From the NCBI RefSeq assembly GCF_022095615.2, contig NZ_CP155559.1, positions 2,539,501 to 2,603,500 of the forward strand: a DNA stretch of 64,000 bases, in the 5' to 3' direction. Shown piece by piece: positions 54,831 through 64,000 of this stretch; position 1 is the first letter of the stretch, and every line of letters begins with the position of its first letter. The position numbers were made by a program, and so were the translations under genes. The stretch is from Bacillus thuringiensis (lineage in GTDB: Bacteria > Bacillota > Bacilli > Bacillales > Bacillaceae_G). Below the pieces are notes generated by a model. That model ran no database searches and was not told the DNA's origin. It saw only the letters and a list, made by a program, of their open reading frames with translations.

Positions 54831-56210
54831 TTAAGCATGTACAGCATGTCCTACCGCTTGCAATAACGCTTCGTGAATTGCTTCAGATAAAGTTGGATGC
54901 GCTGCAATATAATCTCTCATAATATCAGCGGTAACTTCCGTATGAATCATTACAGTTCCTTGTCCGATTAGTTCGGTTGCATGAGGACCGATAATAGAAA
55001 TCCCTACAATTTCTTGATATTTAGGTTCAACAATGACTTTTACTTTACCCGTTTGTTCTCCCATAATAAGCGCTTTTCCGTTTGCTGTAAAAGGAAATTC
55101 TCCAATTTGTATGTCACCGTACTGCTCTCTTGCATCTTTTTCGTTTAAACCAACGCTTGCAATTTCTGGTGCTGTATAAATACAGCGCGGTACAGCATGG
55201 TAGTTTACTTTTACAGCTTCTCCACTCGTGTGTAATGCTGCTGTCGTTCCTTCGTGGAAGGCTACGTGAGCAAGCTGGATTCCACCAATCACATCACCTG
55301 CTGCGTAAATATGTGATACATTGGTTTGCATATGTTCATTCACAGAAATCCCTTTATTTGAATATTGAATGCCTGCTTTTTCTAAATCTAATTGTTGTAC
55401 ACGTGGTTTTCGGCCGACAGAAACGAGAACAAATTCTGGATTAACTTCTTGGATACTTCCTTCATATTCAAATGAAGCTTGCTTTTTATAATTATTTAAT
55501 CCTTTTAAAGCTGCTCCTGTAAATATTTCTACACCATCTTTTTCTAGTTTCTCTCTTAAAATATGTGCGATATCTTCGTCTTCACCAGGTAATAATTGCG
55601 GTGCCATTTCAACAATCATAACCTTTGTTCCAAGACGACTATAAATACTAGCAAACTCGCAACCTATTACACCACCGCCAACAATTAATAATGATTTTGG
55701 TATTTCTTCTAGAGACATCGCATGGCTACTATTTAAAATCCACTTCCCATCAAATGGAGCAAAAGATAATGCAGTCGGTTCTGAACCTGCCGCAATAATG
55801 AACTGTTCTCCATCTACTACAGTCTCTTTATCACCGTGTGTAACTCTCACTCGGTGATCCGTTTCAAATCTCGCTTTACCTTGTATAACTTTTATTTTAT
55901 TTTTCTTCATTAAATATTGAATTCCTTGGACGAGCTGCGTTACGATTTGTGATTTCCGCACCTGTATTTGCTTCCAATCAACTGAAATACTTCCTTCGTT
56001 AAGCGTAACTCCATAATGATTCGCTTTTCTCACAATATCATGCACTTCTGCACTTTCTAACAATGATTTCGTAGGCATACAACCGACATTTAAACAAGTA
56101 CCGCCAAGATCAGCTTCATCAATAAGAGTGACATCTTTTCCATTTTGAGCCGCGGTAATTGCCGCTACATAACCAGCTGGGCCGCCTCCAATAACAACTA
56201 ATTTACTCAT
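54831..56210 (-). CDS. acoL: Dihydrolipoyl dehydrogenase (E3) of the acetoin complex
   Basis: A 459-residue FAD enzyme that reoxidises dihydrolipoamide with NAD+. FAD motif VVIGGGPAGYVAAI at the start, redox pair in GGTCLNVGCMPTKS, NAD motif IVGGGVIGCEFASI, and the active-site His in AAHPTLSEAIHEALL. Last gene of acoABCL. Confidence 0.95.
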   Translation of the reverse strand: MSKLVVIGGGPAGYVAAITAAQNGKDVTLIDEADLGGTCLNVGCMPTKSLLESAEVHDIVRKANHYGVTLNEGSISVDWKQIQVRKSQIVTQLVQGIQYLMKKNKIKVIQGKARFETDHRVRVTHGDKETVVDGEQFIIAAGSEPTALSFAPFDGKWILNSSHAMSLEEIPKSLLIVGGGVIGCEFASIYSRLGTKVMIVEMAPQLLPGEDEDIAHILREKLEKDGVEIFTGAALKGLNNYKKQASFEYEGSIQEVNPEFVLVSVGRKPRVQQLDLEKAGIQYSNKGISVNEHMQTNVSHIYAAGDVIGGIQLAHVAFHEGTTAALHTSGEAVKVNYHAVPRCIYTAPEIASVGLNEKDAREQYGDIQIGEFPFTANGKALIMGEQTGKVKVIVEPKYQEIVGISIIGPHATELIGQGTVMIHTEVTADIMRDYIAAHPTLSEAIHEALLQAVGHAVHA

Positions 56211-56225
56211 TCTCTCACCTTCTCT

Positions 56226-57431
56226 TTATAAAAGAATTGTTACAGGTTCTTCTAAATAACGTTTAATTGTCTGTAAAAATGCAGCTGCTGGTGCACCATC
56301 TAATACACGATGATCAAATGTTAAACTTAAAGGTAACATACTTCCTTTTCTTAATTTTTTTCCTTTATATACAGGAACATGTTCAATAGCACCTATGCCT
56401 AAAATACCAGCTTCAGGTGTATTTAGTACCGGTGTAAAATATTCAATCCCAAAGCTACCTAAATTACTAATTGTAAATGTTGTCCCTTGCATATCATCAC
56501 TATTTAAACTGCCTGTTCGTGCCTTTTGAGCCGCATTCTTAATTTCTTTAGACAACTCTACTAAAGATAGATTATTAGCAAAGCGAATAGCTGGAACGAC
56601 TAACCCTTTTTCTAATGCGACTGCCATGCCTAAATGAACATGTTCAAATTGATGAATTGCATCATCTATATAAGCGCTGTTCATTTCTTTATGCTCCCCA
56701 AGCGCCAATACAACAGCACGAGAAACAAAATCCGTAATGGTTAGTTTGTTATCGTATCGTTTTTGTACAACTTCCGCTATTTCTTTATGTAAAGCAACTA
56801 AATCTGTAACATCTACTTTCATCGTTAATGTCAATTGCGCACTATTTTGTAAGCTTGCATGCATACGGTTTGCGATTGCTTTCCGAATACCAGTAACAGG
56901 AATTACTTTACTGTTTTCTTTTTCTTGTTCAAGTACTTCTGGAACGTTCACTCTTATTTCAAGTGCTTTTAATACATCTGCCTTGGTAATTCTTCCACCA
57001 GGACCTGTACCAACTAATGCCTTGATATCAAGATTTTCAGTTATTGCAATTTTTTTCGCTACCGGAGATATTTTGATTCTTTGCTTCGCCACTTCTTTCG
57101 CGTAGGGTTCTGGATGTTGTACATTTTGTACTTCTATATTAGATGTTTTTTCTTCTACAACATGTATACTTTCATGAACGTCTACTTTTTCATTCGGTTT
57201 ACCGATGTAGCAAATTACAGTGCCAGGTGGAACTCCTTCATCTTCACTTACAGCTATATCAAGTACAGTTCCATCAGCTGGTGCTTCTATTTCCGTTTCA
57301 ATTTTTTCTGAGTTAATACTAGCAATTAGTTCACCTTTTGCTACATTATCGCCTGTTTTAATATTCCAGTTTGTAATAATACCTTCTTTCATCGCCATCC
57401 CTAACTTCGGCATTACAACTTCTACAGCCAT
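56226..57431 (-). CDS. acoC: Dihydrolipoamide acetyltransferase (E2) of the acetoin complex
   Basis: A 401-residue E2. Lipoyl domain (about 1-78) with Lys in SEKIETEIEAPADG, a linker, peripheral-subunit-binding domain ISPVAKKIAITENLDIKALVGTGPGGRITKADVL and catalytic domain ending TFDHRVLDGAPAAAFL. It moves the acetyl group from acetoin cleavage to CoA. Confidence 0.95.
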   Translation of the reverse strand: MAVEVVMPKLGMAMKEGIITNWNIKTGDNVAKGELIASINSEKIETEIEAPADGTVLDIAVSEDEGVPPGTVICYIGKPNEKVDVHESIHVVEEKTSNIEVQNVQHPEPYAKEVAKQRIKISPVAKKIAITENLDIKALVGTGPGGRITKADVLKALEIRVNVPEVLEQEKENSKVIPVTGIRKAIANRMHASLQNSAQLTLTMKVDVTDLVALHKEIAEVVQKRYDNKLTITDFVSRAVVLALGEHKEMNSAYIDDAIHQFEHVHLGMAVALEKGLVVPAIRFANNLSLVELSKEIKNAAQKARTGSLNSDDMQGTTFTISNLGSFGIEYFTPVLNTPEAGILGIGAIEHVPVYKGKKLRKGSMLPLSLTFDHRVLDGAPAAAFLQTIKRYLEEPVTILL

Positions 57432-57458
57432 ATTTCTCTCTCCCTTCTCATCGTTTCA

Positions 57459-58493
57459 TTACACATGTAATAAAGATTGGTTTCCGATCATTTCTGATAC
57501 AGTTTCAATTACTTTCTCTGGCGTTGGTAAATATAACTTTTCGAGTGGTGGTGAGAATGGAACTGGTGTATGTGGTGCTGTTATTCGTTTAATAGGTGCA
57601 TCTAATAAATCAAATCCTTTATCCGCTACGATTGCTGCGATATCAGTTGCTATGCTACATCTTGGGTTTGCTTCATCAATAACGATAAGACGATTTGTTT
57701 TCTCAACAGATGATAAAATTGTATCTTCATCTAGTGGTGATAAAGAACGCGGATCAATAACTTCTACTTCAAGTCCCTTTTTTGATAATTGTTCAGCAGC
57801 TGCAAGAGCGGTATGAACCTGTTTTCCAATTGCGACAATTGTTACATCAGAACCTTCACGTTTCATATCTGCTTTACCTAAAGGAATTGTATAATACCCT
57901 TCTGGCACTTCACCTTTCATGTTGTATAGTGTTTTATCTTCAAAGAAAATTACTGGGTCGTCATCTTCAATTGCCGCTAACAATAAGCCTTTTGCGTCAT
58001 ACGGAGTAGAAGGAACGACAACTTTTATACCTGGAATGCTCGTAAATAATGCGTATAAACTTTGTGAATGCTGAGCTGCTGCGCTAAAACCAGCGCCATG
58101 CATTGTACGTACTGTAACGGGTACTTTCGCTTTACCACCGAACATATAGCGGAACTTTGCACCTTGGTTTAATACTTGATCAAGACAACTACCGATAAAA
58201 TCATTAAACATTAATTCAGCTATTGGACGTAAACCTGTTGCCGCCGCTGCCATCGCCGCTCCCATATAACCCGCTTCTGAAATTGGCGTATCTAAAATAC
58301 GATTTCGGCCAAATTCTTGTACAAGTCCTTTCGTCACGCCAAGTACACCGCCCCATGCTTCATCATCTTGCAAATGATCAACTTGCGCACCACCTGCAAC
58401 ATCTTCTCCGATTAAAATTACATTTTCATCACGACGCATTGATATTTTCATCGCTTCATTAATTGCAGTTGACATACTTACTGTTCTAGTCAT
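57459..58493 (-). CDS. acoB: Acetoin:DCPIP oxidoreductase E1 beta subunit
   Basis: A 344-residue transketolase-like beta subunit. Seen: NVILIGEDVAGGAQVDHLQDDEAWGGVLGVTKGL, RNRILDTPISEAGYMGAAMAAA and the C-terminal transketolase fold with DPRSLSPLDEDTIL. It pairs with AcoA to form the TPP-dependent E1. Confidence 0.95.
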   Translation of the reverse strand: MTRTVSMSTAINEAMKISMRRDENVILIGEDVAGGAQVDHLQDDEAWGGVLGVTKGLVQEFGRNRILDTPISEAGYMGAAMAAAATGLRPIAELMFNDFIGSCLDQVLNQGAKFRYMFGGKAKVPVTVRTMHGAGFSAAAQHSQSLYALFTSIPGIKVVVPSTPYDAKGLLLAAIEDDDPVIFFEDKTLYNMKGEVPEGYYTIPLGKADMKREGSDVTIVAIGKQVHTALAAAEQLSKKGLEVEVIDPRSLSPLDEDTILSSVEKTNRLIVIDEANPRCSIATDIAAIVADKGFDLLDAPIKRITAPHTPVPFSPPLEKLYLPTPEKVIETVSEMIGNQSLLHV

Positions 58494-58510
58494 TATTTTT
58501 CACCCTCCTC

Positions 58511-59509
58511 TTATTTGTAAGAAACGTATACATCTTTTAATAATTCTGCATCCTCTGGATATGGACTATTTTCACTAAATTCAATTGATTTTTGTACTGC
58601 TTCATCTACTGCCTTTTCCATATCTACAAGTTCAGTTTCTGTTAATAATCCTTCATGAATTAAATGCTTACGGAAATGCACAATTGCATCTTTTTCATTT
58701 AAATGCTCTTCTTTTTCTTCTGAAGTTTTATATGTTTGCGCTTCACCTTCAAAATGACCGTAGTTACGATATGTCATGCATTCAATAATCGTTGGCCCAC
58801 CGCCATTACGCGCACGTTCTATCGCTTCTTCCGCGGCTTTATATACTACAAGTAGATCTTTCCCATCCACTTGAACACCTGGAATATTGTAAGCTTTCGC
58901 TCGATCTGCAATGGAATCACAACTTGAAGCATATTCAAATGTCGTTGCTTCACCGTAACCGTTATTTTCAGCGATAAAAATAACTGGTAACTTCCAAATC
59001 GCCGCTAAGTTAAGCCCTTCATGAAAGGTCCCTTCATTATTCGCACCGTCACCGAAGAAGCAAACACTTACATCTTTTGTTCCTTTATATTTAGCTGTTA
59101 ATGCTGAACCGCAAGCAAGTGGGAAACCGCCGCCTACAATTCCATTCGCACCAAGCATTCCTTTATCTAAATCGGCAATATGCATGGATCCGCCTTTACC
59201 TTTACATAAACCTGTCGCTTTCCCGAAAAGTTCAGCCATCATACCATTTAAATCACAACCTTTTGCGATACAATGCCCATGACCTCTATGTGTACTTGTA
59301 ATACTGTCACTATCTGTTAAGTGGGCACATACACCAACTGCTACCGCTTCCTCACCTGCGTATAAATGAACGAAACCTGGCAGAACGCCTTGCGCGAATA
59401 ATTCATGTACCTTATCTTCAAACTTACGAATCTCTAACATTTTTTCATACATCCAATGAGCTTGTTCTTTCGTAATTTCATTCCCTTTACTTTCAGTTGT
59501 TTTTAACAT
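58511..59509 (-). CDS. acoA: Acetoin:DCPIP oxidoreductase E1 alpha subunit
   Basis: A 332-residue alpha subunit that binds thiamine diphosphate: GDGANNEGTFHEGLNLAAIWKLPVIFIAENN is the TPP motif. It splits acetoin into acetaldehyde and an acetyl group. ATG 59509 follows AGGAGGG; a longer start at 59536 is unlikely. It is first in the operon, 36 bases after a sigma-54 promoter. Confidence 0.95.
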   Translation of the reverse strand: MLKTTESKGNEITKEQAHWMYEKMLEIRKFEDKVHELFAQGVLPGFVHLYAGEEAVAVGVCAHLTDSDSITSTHRGHGHCIAKGCDLNGMMAELFGKATGLCKGKGGSMHIADLDKGMLGANGIVGGGFPLACGSALTAKYKGTKDVSVCFFGDGANNEGTFHEGLNLAAIWKLPVIFIAENNGYGEATTFEYASSCDSIADRAKAYNIPGVQVDGKDLLVVYKAAEEAIERARNGGGPTIIECMTYRNYGHFEGEAQTYKTSEEKEEHLNEKDAIVHFRKHLIHEGLLTETELVDMEKAVDEAVQKSIEFSENSPYPEDAELLKDVYVSYK

Positions 59510-59544
59510 GTCCAGCCCTCCTATTTTCTTGTTCATCTTTTATA

Positions 59545-59562
59545 TTGCAAATACTGTGCCAA
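59545..59562 (-). promoter_or_regulatory. Sigma-54 (-24/-12) promoter of acoABCL
   Basis: Read on the minus strand, TTGGCACAGTATTTGCA fits TGGCAC-N5-TTGCA exactly. It ends about 36 bases before acoA and is the expected target of AcoR. Confidence 0.9.
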
Positions 59563-59608
59563 ATTCTAAACCTTGATTTCATCGATTTTCTCTTTTCTTT
59601 CAAAATAA

Positions 59609-59652
59609 AAAAGTGGACAAAATGAGACATATGTCTCGTTTTGTCCACTTTT
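59609..59652. promoter_or_regulatory. 44-bp palindrome upstream of the sigma-54 promoter
   Basis: AAAAGTGGACAAAA and GAGACAT|ATGTCTC with TTTTGTCCACTTTT form an almost perfect dyad (one mismatched pair) centred at 59630/59631, about 70 bases upstream of the -24 box. The position suits an upstream activating sequence for AcoR. It can also terminate the dinB gene, whose stop is 27 bases away. Confidence 0.6.
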
Positions 59653-59678
59653 GTTCACCTAATTTGAGAATTATTATG

Positions 59679-60158
59679 TTATTCATTATCAAAACTCTTC
59701 TGTAACTTCCGGATGTAAATAATTTGACCAATATGATACGCATTATGAGTTGTTACATTTGCTAGCACTTCCCACCACTTTGCAGAAACAGGAAATCCAA
59801 CTACATCACTTTCAACCTTTTCTTCATTTATAAGCTTTTGCCATTGTAATAGTTTCTCTAGTAGTTTTTCTCTTAACTCATCGAAAGATTGATTATCTGA
59901 AAGCATAAAACTTTTGTTATTATCACCAATAGCGGGCACGGCATTCACATTCGATTCTTTGTACCTAGTTTGCCACGTTGAGTTCCAATACAATAAATGT
60001 TGTACAATTTCAGCTATACTATTACTCTCTTCATTCGGTTTCCAGAAAGCTTCTCTCTCAGATAGATCTTTCACTGCATCTGAAAATGGAATATACCAAC
60101 TCGGATCATTCGCATTTGCTAATAACTGATCTGCTAATACGTCTTTAACATGGAACAC
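59679..60158 (-). CDS. DinB-family protein
   Basis: A 159-residue four-helix protein of the DinB/YfiT type with metal-binding His candidates in VQHLLYWN and HNAYHIGQIIYIRK. Members are often thiol-dependent transferases. GTG start at 60158 with GGGGG at 7 bases. Monocistronic, ending at the 44-bp palindrome. Confidence 0.87.
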   Translation of the reverse strand: MFHVKDVLADQLLANANDPSWYIPFSDAVKDLSEREAFWKPNEESNSIAEIVQHLLYWNSTWQTRYKESNVNAVPAIGDNNKSFMLSDNQSFDELREKLLEKLLQWQKLINEEKVESDVVGFPVSAKWWEVLANVTTHNAYHIGQIIYIRKLQKSFDNE

Positions 60159-60199
60159 GTTGCTTCCCCCCGTTAAAAAGATTCATTTCATGACAATAC

Positions 60200-61396
60200 T
60201 CACTTCTCTATATACGCTGAGTTTGCAACATTCCCTCTTTTTAGTGTCAATGCCATACAAATACACATAAAGAAACCGAAAGCACCTAATCCATACGCTG
60301 CTGTATAACCAATTTCCCCAATAATCCATCCCGCAAGTCCTGGTCCAATCATTTGTCCAACTGCATAAAAAACAGATATAAAACTAATTGCCATTGATAC
60401 ATACTTTTGGGATACTTGCTTTGATGCTGCAACTTGTATTAATAAAAGGATACCACCGAGGCTAGAACCCCAAATAATTGCTGATATAATAAATCCAGTT
60501 ATATTTCCAAATATAATTGGAATCATATCACCTATTACAGCTAATAAAAGTGCAATACTTAATGCCTTCTTTATACCAATCCGATCCGAAATCAATCCCC
60601 AGACAGGAGCTCCTGCGATTGAAAACATACCAGCAATTGCATAAATGCTTCCTGACATTGATGCCGAGATACCACTATCAATCATAAAACTAGTTTGATA
60701 TAAATTCGGAATTAAGTAAACAATGCCCACAATAAAATACATCCATGCAATAACATATAGTTCTTTTGTTTTCCATAAAAACGATTTATGATTCCTTTTT
60801 TCCTCATCTTCGGTTACATCAGGATTTTTCAAAATAATTGAAGCGATACATACTACGATACATGTAATAACCCCAAACAAAAACCATACACCACGCCAAC
60901 TATACTCAGGAAATGCACGTACTATATAAGGAACAATTATTCCACTAAATAGCATACCTATTCCAGCACCGCTTAATAACAGCCCCATTACAGTTCCTCT
61001 TTTGCCTGGAAACCACCCTACCGTTATTGACATGAGTGGCGTATATACTAAAGCACTACCAGCTCCAGCACATAGCATACAAATAGCGACTAGCCAAATT
61101 GAATAAACAAAAGATAATCCCAATAAGCTTACAACAACAAGCCAACTCCCTATTAATAAAACGGATTTTGCGCCAAAACGGATAGTAAATATTCCAGATG
61201 TTCCTACAGTTAATAAATAGCCTAAAAAAAGTATAGTTCCTAACATACCTGATTGAGATGTAGATAAGTGAAGTCCCTCTTGCATAAATGGCAATATAAT
61301 TCCATATGTCATACGTGCAAAACCGGTTGTTGTTATAATAAGGAACATTCCTATTAATACAAATACCCAAAAGTGATGTTCATTCCGTTCATTCAT
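60200..61396 (-). CDS. Major facilitator superfamily transporter
   Basis: A 398-residue transporter with 12 predicted helices; N-terminal half has GFARMTYGIILPFMQ and the later LISDRIGIKKALS loop is the MFS motif A copy. Related to YbfB-type or oxalate-formate-like MFS proteins. Substrate unknown. A perfect inverted repeat lies on its start region (61418-61446) and an AraC regulator gene is directly upstream. Confidence 0.88.
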   Translation of the reverse strand: MNERNEHHFWVFVLIGMFLIITTTGFARMTYGIILPFMQEGLHLSTSQSGMLGTILFLGYLLTVGTSGIFTIRFGAKSVLLIGSWLVVVSLLGLSFVYSIWLVAICMLCAGAGSALVYTPLMSITVGWFPGKRGTVMGLLLSGAGIGMLFSGIIVPYIVRAFPEYSWRGVWFLFGVITCIVVCIASIILKNPDVTEDEEKRNHKSFLWKTKELYVIAWMYFIVGIVYLIPNLYQTSFMIDSGISASMSGSIYAIAGMFSIAGAPVWGLISDRIGIKKALSIALLLAVIGDMIPIIFGNITGFIISAIIWGSSLGGILLLIQVAASKQVSQKYVSMAISFISVFYAVGQMIGPGLAGWIIGEIGYTAAYGLGAFGFFMCICMALTLKRGNVANSAYIEK

Positions 61397-61417
61397 TTAA
61401 ATTCCTCCATAAATAGT

Positions 61418-61446
61418 TAATTACAATTGGATGTTGATTGTAATTA
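61418..61446. promoter_or_regulatory. Operator-like inverted repeat before the MFS gene
   Basis: TAATTACAAT and ATTGTAATTA are perfect 10-base arms with a 9-base spacer. On the minus strand a TATAAT -10 sequence overlaps the distal arm, so a bound protein would block or alter initiation. Confidence 0.6.
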
Positions 61447-61506
61447 TACTGACCGTTACAAAATACAACTACCAAATAACGGAGGAGTTTACGGTATAGC
61501 GGATTT

Positions 61507-62466
61507 TTAATATATACGTAAAATTTCAGAAGGTTTTATCCCATATTTCTTTTTAAAGGACTCTGAAAAGTGACTAATATTTTTGTACCCAACGGCGATT
61601 GCCGTTTCAGTTACATTACTAGTTCCAGAACGTAATAAAAACATTGCCCGTTCCATTCGCTGTTCCCTTAAATATGCAAATGCAGATGTACCAAATAACT
61701 CTTTAAATCCCAGTTTTAATTTATAATCATTTAACTCTACTAACTTAGCTAGTTCTAATAATGATGGTGGTAATTCCATCCGCTGCACTAATATTTCTTC
61801 AGCATGTTTTATTTTATTTATATCACTTTTTGATAAAACTCTTCTTTTTATTTCATTACGATTTTTTAACAAAAACCTACCAAAATGTATGGAGAGTAAT
61901 TCAAGCACTTTACTTTCCATTTCTAGTTGATATATACGATCTTGATGTGGAAAATCTATCATTTTTGAAATAATATTAGCTGATAGAGAATCAATTGGAC
62001 TTTGCAACTTTTTAAATGAGTTATTACCTAATATAGCGTGAAAATTAAGCATTCCTTCATCCGTATAATCCAACATAAAATGATTAAATAATGGTACAGG
62101 GATTCCAATAGCTAATGAATATAGAGGCTTCTCTTTTTCATATTCAAATAACACTTCAAAATCATTCATAAAATATAAATAGCTATTTCCAGTCTTTAAT
62201 TCATACGAAGAATGACCTACTTGCACCTCCGCAAAACCTTGCAAACAAAAATTAAGTTCCACCATTGCTGCATCTGATGCAAACTGAATATGGTGATTAT
62301 TATGGAATTGAAAGTTTGATAATACAATTTCCATTCCAGAAAACGACGTCCATCTTCGTACCTCTCCTTTACCTAATATATTTGGTACATACATATGTTT
62401 CTCATCTTCCATGTGTAATCCATGAAAATATTTATGAAAAATATCATGAAAACCGTTAGTCCTCAT
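61507..62466 (-). CDS. AraC-family transcriptional regulator
   Basis: A 319-residue protein with an N-terminal sensing domain and a C-terminal double helix-turn-helix (about 215-319): PPSLLELAKLVELNDYKLKLGFKELFGTSAFAYLREQRMERAMFLL and VTETAIAVGYKNISHFSESFKKKYGIKPSE. ATG 62466 follows AAAGGAG. It probably regulates the MFS gene next to it. Upstream are two AAATAGCT copies (62529-62550) that may be binding sites. Confidence 0.9.
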   Translation of the reverse strand: MRTNGFHDIFHKYFHGLHMEDEKHMYVPNILGKGEVRRWTSFSGMEIVLSNFQFHNNHHIQFASDAAMVELNFCLQGFAEVQVGHSSYELKTGNSYLYFMNDFEVLFEYEKEKPLYSLAIGIPVPLFNHFMLDYTDEGMLNFHAILGNNSFKKLQSPIDSLSANIISKMIDFPHQDRIYQLEMESKVLELLSIHFGRFLLKNRNEIKRRVLSKSDINKIKHAEEILVQRMELPPSLLELAKLVELNDYKLKLGFKELFGTSAFAYLREQRMERAMFLLRSGTSNVTETAIAVGYKNISHFSESFKKKYGIKPSEILRIY

Positions 62467-62598
62467 GAAATCCACACTCCTTTTATAAATAAACCATTAA
62501 TTAATTGATAATGTTTTTCAATTATAACAAATAGCTTTAATAAATAGCTATTCGCTATACAATTCGTTATGATAAAAGAAAAAGAAAGCGAGTAAAAA

Positions 62599-63444
62599 AT
62601 GAATAAAAAAATCGCTGTTATTACTGGGGCTTCAAGTGGATTCGGACTTTTAACAACACTTGAGCTTGCGAAAAAAGACTATTTAGTTATCGCTACAATG
62701 CGAAACATTAATAAGCAAAAAGATTTAATATCTCAAGCTACTAAACTCAACTTACAACAAAATATAAAAATTCAACAATTAGATGTAACCGATCGAAACT
62801 CTATACATAACTTTCAATTATTTTTAAAAGGAATAAACAAAGTAGACCTTCTCATTAATAATGCAGGATATGCAACTGGAGGCTTTGTAGAAGAAATCCC
62901 AGTGGAGGAATACCGTAAACAATTTGAAACGAATTTTTTTGGCGCCATATCAATCACTCAACTTGTCTTACCATATATGAGAAAGCAGAAAGGTGGAAAA
63001 ATCATTAATATAAGCAGTATTAGTGGCCAAGTTGGATTTCCTGGTTTATCCCCTTATGTATCTTCAAAATATGCATTAGAAGGCTGGAGTGAATCGCTTC
63101 GCTTAGAAGTAAAACCTTTCGGAATAGACGTTGCCTTACTTGAACCTGGTTCTTATAACACGAACATATGGGAAGTTGGTAAACAATTAGCTGAAAACCA
63201 ATCTGATACAACCTCTCCTTACAAAGAATATATGGATAAAATTCAAAAACATATTAATAGCGGAAGCGATACATTAGGAAACCCGATAGATGTTGCTAAT
63301 AAAATTGTAGAAATTGCTGAATCTAAGCGTACGAATTTACGATATCCAATTGGAAAAGGTGTAAAATTTATGATCTTTGCGAAGAAGATTCTTCCTTCGA
63401 GATTGTGGGAATATCTTGTTTTGAGAAGCTTTAAGAAGATGTAA
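62599..63444 (+). CDS. Short-chain dehydrogenase/reductase
   Basis: A 281-residue SDR. Cofactor motif TGASSGFGLLTT (8-19), NNAG (about 90-93), catalytic Ser in NISSISG and Tyr-x3-Lys in YVSSKYALEGW. Long C-terminal extension similar to retinol-dehydrogenase-like SDRs. Divergent from the AraC gene, so possibly under its control. Confidence 0.92.
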   Translation: MNKKIAVITGASSGFGLLTTLELAKKDYLVIATMRNINKQKDLISQATKLNLQQNIKIQQLDVTDRNSIHNFQLFLKGINKVDLLINNAGYATGGFVEEIPVEEYRKQFETNFFGAISITQLVLPYMRKQKGGKIINISSISGQVGFPGLSPYVSSKYALEGWSESLRLEVKPFGIDVALLEPGSYNTNIWEVGKQLAENQSDTTSPYKEYMDKIQKHINSGSDTLGNPIDVANKIVEIAESKRTNLRYPIGKGVKFMIFAKKILPSRLWEYLVLRSFKKM

Positions 63445-63483
63445 TAGACTTTTTTAAACCATTTTGAAAGAGGTGCTAAACAA

Positions 63484-64000
63484 ATGCTAGGTTTCCCGTA
63501 CAGGAAAGTGTTTTTAGTTCCGTGGACTGAAGGATGGCGAATTGAGTTTATAAAAGAGAAACAATTCATTGAGGAACAAATTGGCGAACATATTTTAGCG
63601 ATACACCATATTGGTAGTACTTCTATTCCACATTTAAGCGCAAAGCCAATTATTGATATTGCAATCGAACTAAAAGATTATAAGGACGGTTTAAAATGTA
63701 TTAAAGAGTTAGAACTACTAAATTATAAATATAGAAAAGATGTACTGCCTGAAAGATACTATTTTAATAAAGGCGAGCCAAGAACTCATCAAATTCATAT
63801 GTATGAACAAGGGAATACATATTTAATAGAACAATTACAATTCAGAGATTACTTAATAGAAAATAAAACTTCTCGTCTACAATATGAACAGTTAAAAATT
63901 CAACTTTCACAAGCTAATCCTAATGATAAACATCAATATGCAGAGGATAAAACAAATTTCGTTACATCCATATTAGCCAAAATAAATGATGAATTTAAAT
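63484..64000 (+). CDS. GrpB-family (UPF0157) nucleotidyltransferase-like protein, cut by the window end
   Basis: ATG 63484 with GAAAGAGGTG upstream opens a frame to the last base; no stop is seen. MLGFPYRKVFLVPWTEGWRIEF and IHHIGSTSIPHLSAKPIIDIAIEL are family signatures, including the GSTSIP and D-x-D motif of nucleotidyltransferase folds. At least 172 residues are visible, near the family's normal length, so little should be missing. Confidence 0.9.
   Translation, partial: MLGFPYRKVFLVPWTEGWRIEFIKEKQFIEEQIGEHILAIHHIGSTSIPHLSAKPIIDIAIELKDYKDGLKCIKELELLNYKYRKDVLPERYYFNKGEPRTHQIHMYEQGNTYLIEQLQFRDYLIENKTSRLQYEQLKIQLSQANPNDKHQYAEDKTNFVTSILAKINDEFK

Noticed and set aside
1..64000. CRISPR array, tRNA or rRNA genes, prophage module
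   Set aside because: I found no regularly spaced repeats, no tRNA-like cloverleaf or rRNA conserved segments and no phage structural genes; the 30-bp palindrome is single.

Overview
The window is low-GC Firmicute DNA that reads as a Bacillus cereus-group chromosome. It carries sleB-ypeB spore cortex lysis genes, a Ger-type germinant receptor locus, a BlaIII-type lipoprotein beta-lactamase, an M4 neutral protease, a second SecY, kynurenine-pathway genes, an acetoin dehydrogenase operon and an IS231-type mobile sequence. Species within the group cannot be fixed from this sequence alone. No rRNA, tRNA or CRISPR array was seen.

Layout. 0-11.5 kb: small metabolic or unknown genes (arylamine N-acetyltransferase, MepB-like, DUF4180, HAD phosphatase), an OmpR-type two-component system, the class A beta-lactamase, and a germinant receptor locus in the order B-A-C on the minus strand whose A gene is frameshifted. 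11.7-14 kb: a MacB/FtsX-type ABC exporter. 14.26-17.86 kb: a 3.6-kb IS231-like cassette flanked by an exact 11-bp target duplication; it holds a decayed transposase and three passenger genes. 18-22 kb: a PAP2 phosphatase with an in-frame stop and a frameshifted pullulanase. 22-29 kb: neutral protease, secreted 5'-nucleotidase-like enzyme, SecY2, and a protein made of three tandem DnaA domain-I-like modules without the ATPase or DNA-binding parts. 29-34 kb: EamA exporter divergent from a MocR/PdxR-type regulator, a quinone oxidoreductase-like enzyme and an alpha/beta hydrolase. 34-36 kb: a ParM-like actin with a small ParR-like partner. 36-44 kb: accessory membrane proteins, then the sleB-ypeB-YhcN/YlaJ-like germination cluster. 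43.9-47.5 kb: kynU-kynB-kynA with a divergent TetR. 48-59.7 kb: acoR, an interposed block of small genes, and acoABCL with a sigma-54 promoter and a 44-bp palindrome. 59.7-64 kb: DinB, MFS with AraC regulator, SDR and a GrpB-family gene cut by the window end.

Together the genes describe a sporulating soil or host-associated Bacillus that secretes hydrolases and uses acetoin and tryptophan. The 8-22 kb stretch is an unstable accessory zone with four broken genes. The most unusual items are the DnaA domain-I concatemer, the chromosomal ParM/ParR-like pair with putative site repeats, and the IS231-like cassette carrying a dehydrogenase-like gene and its probable ArsR regulator.
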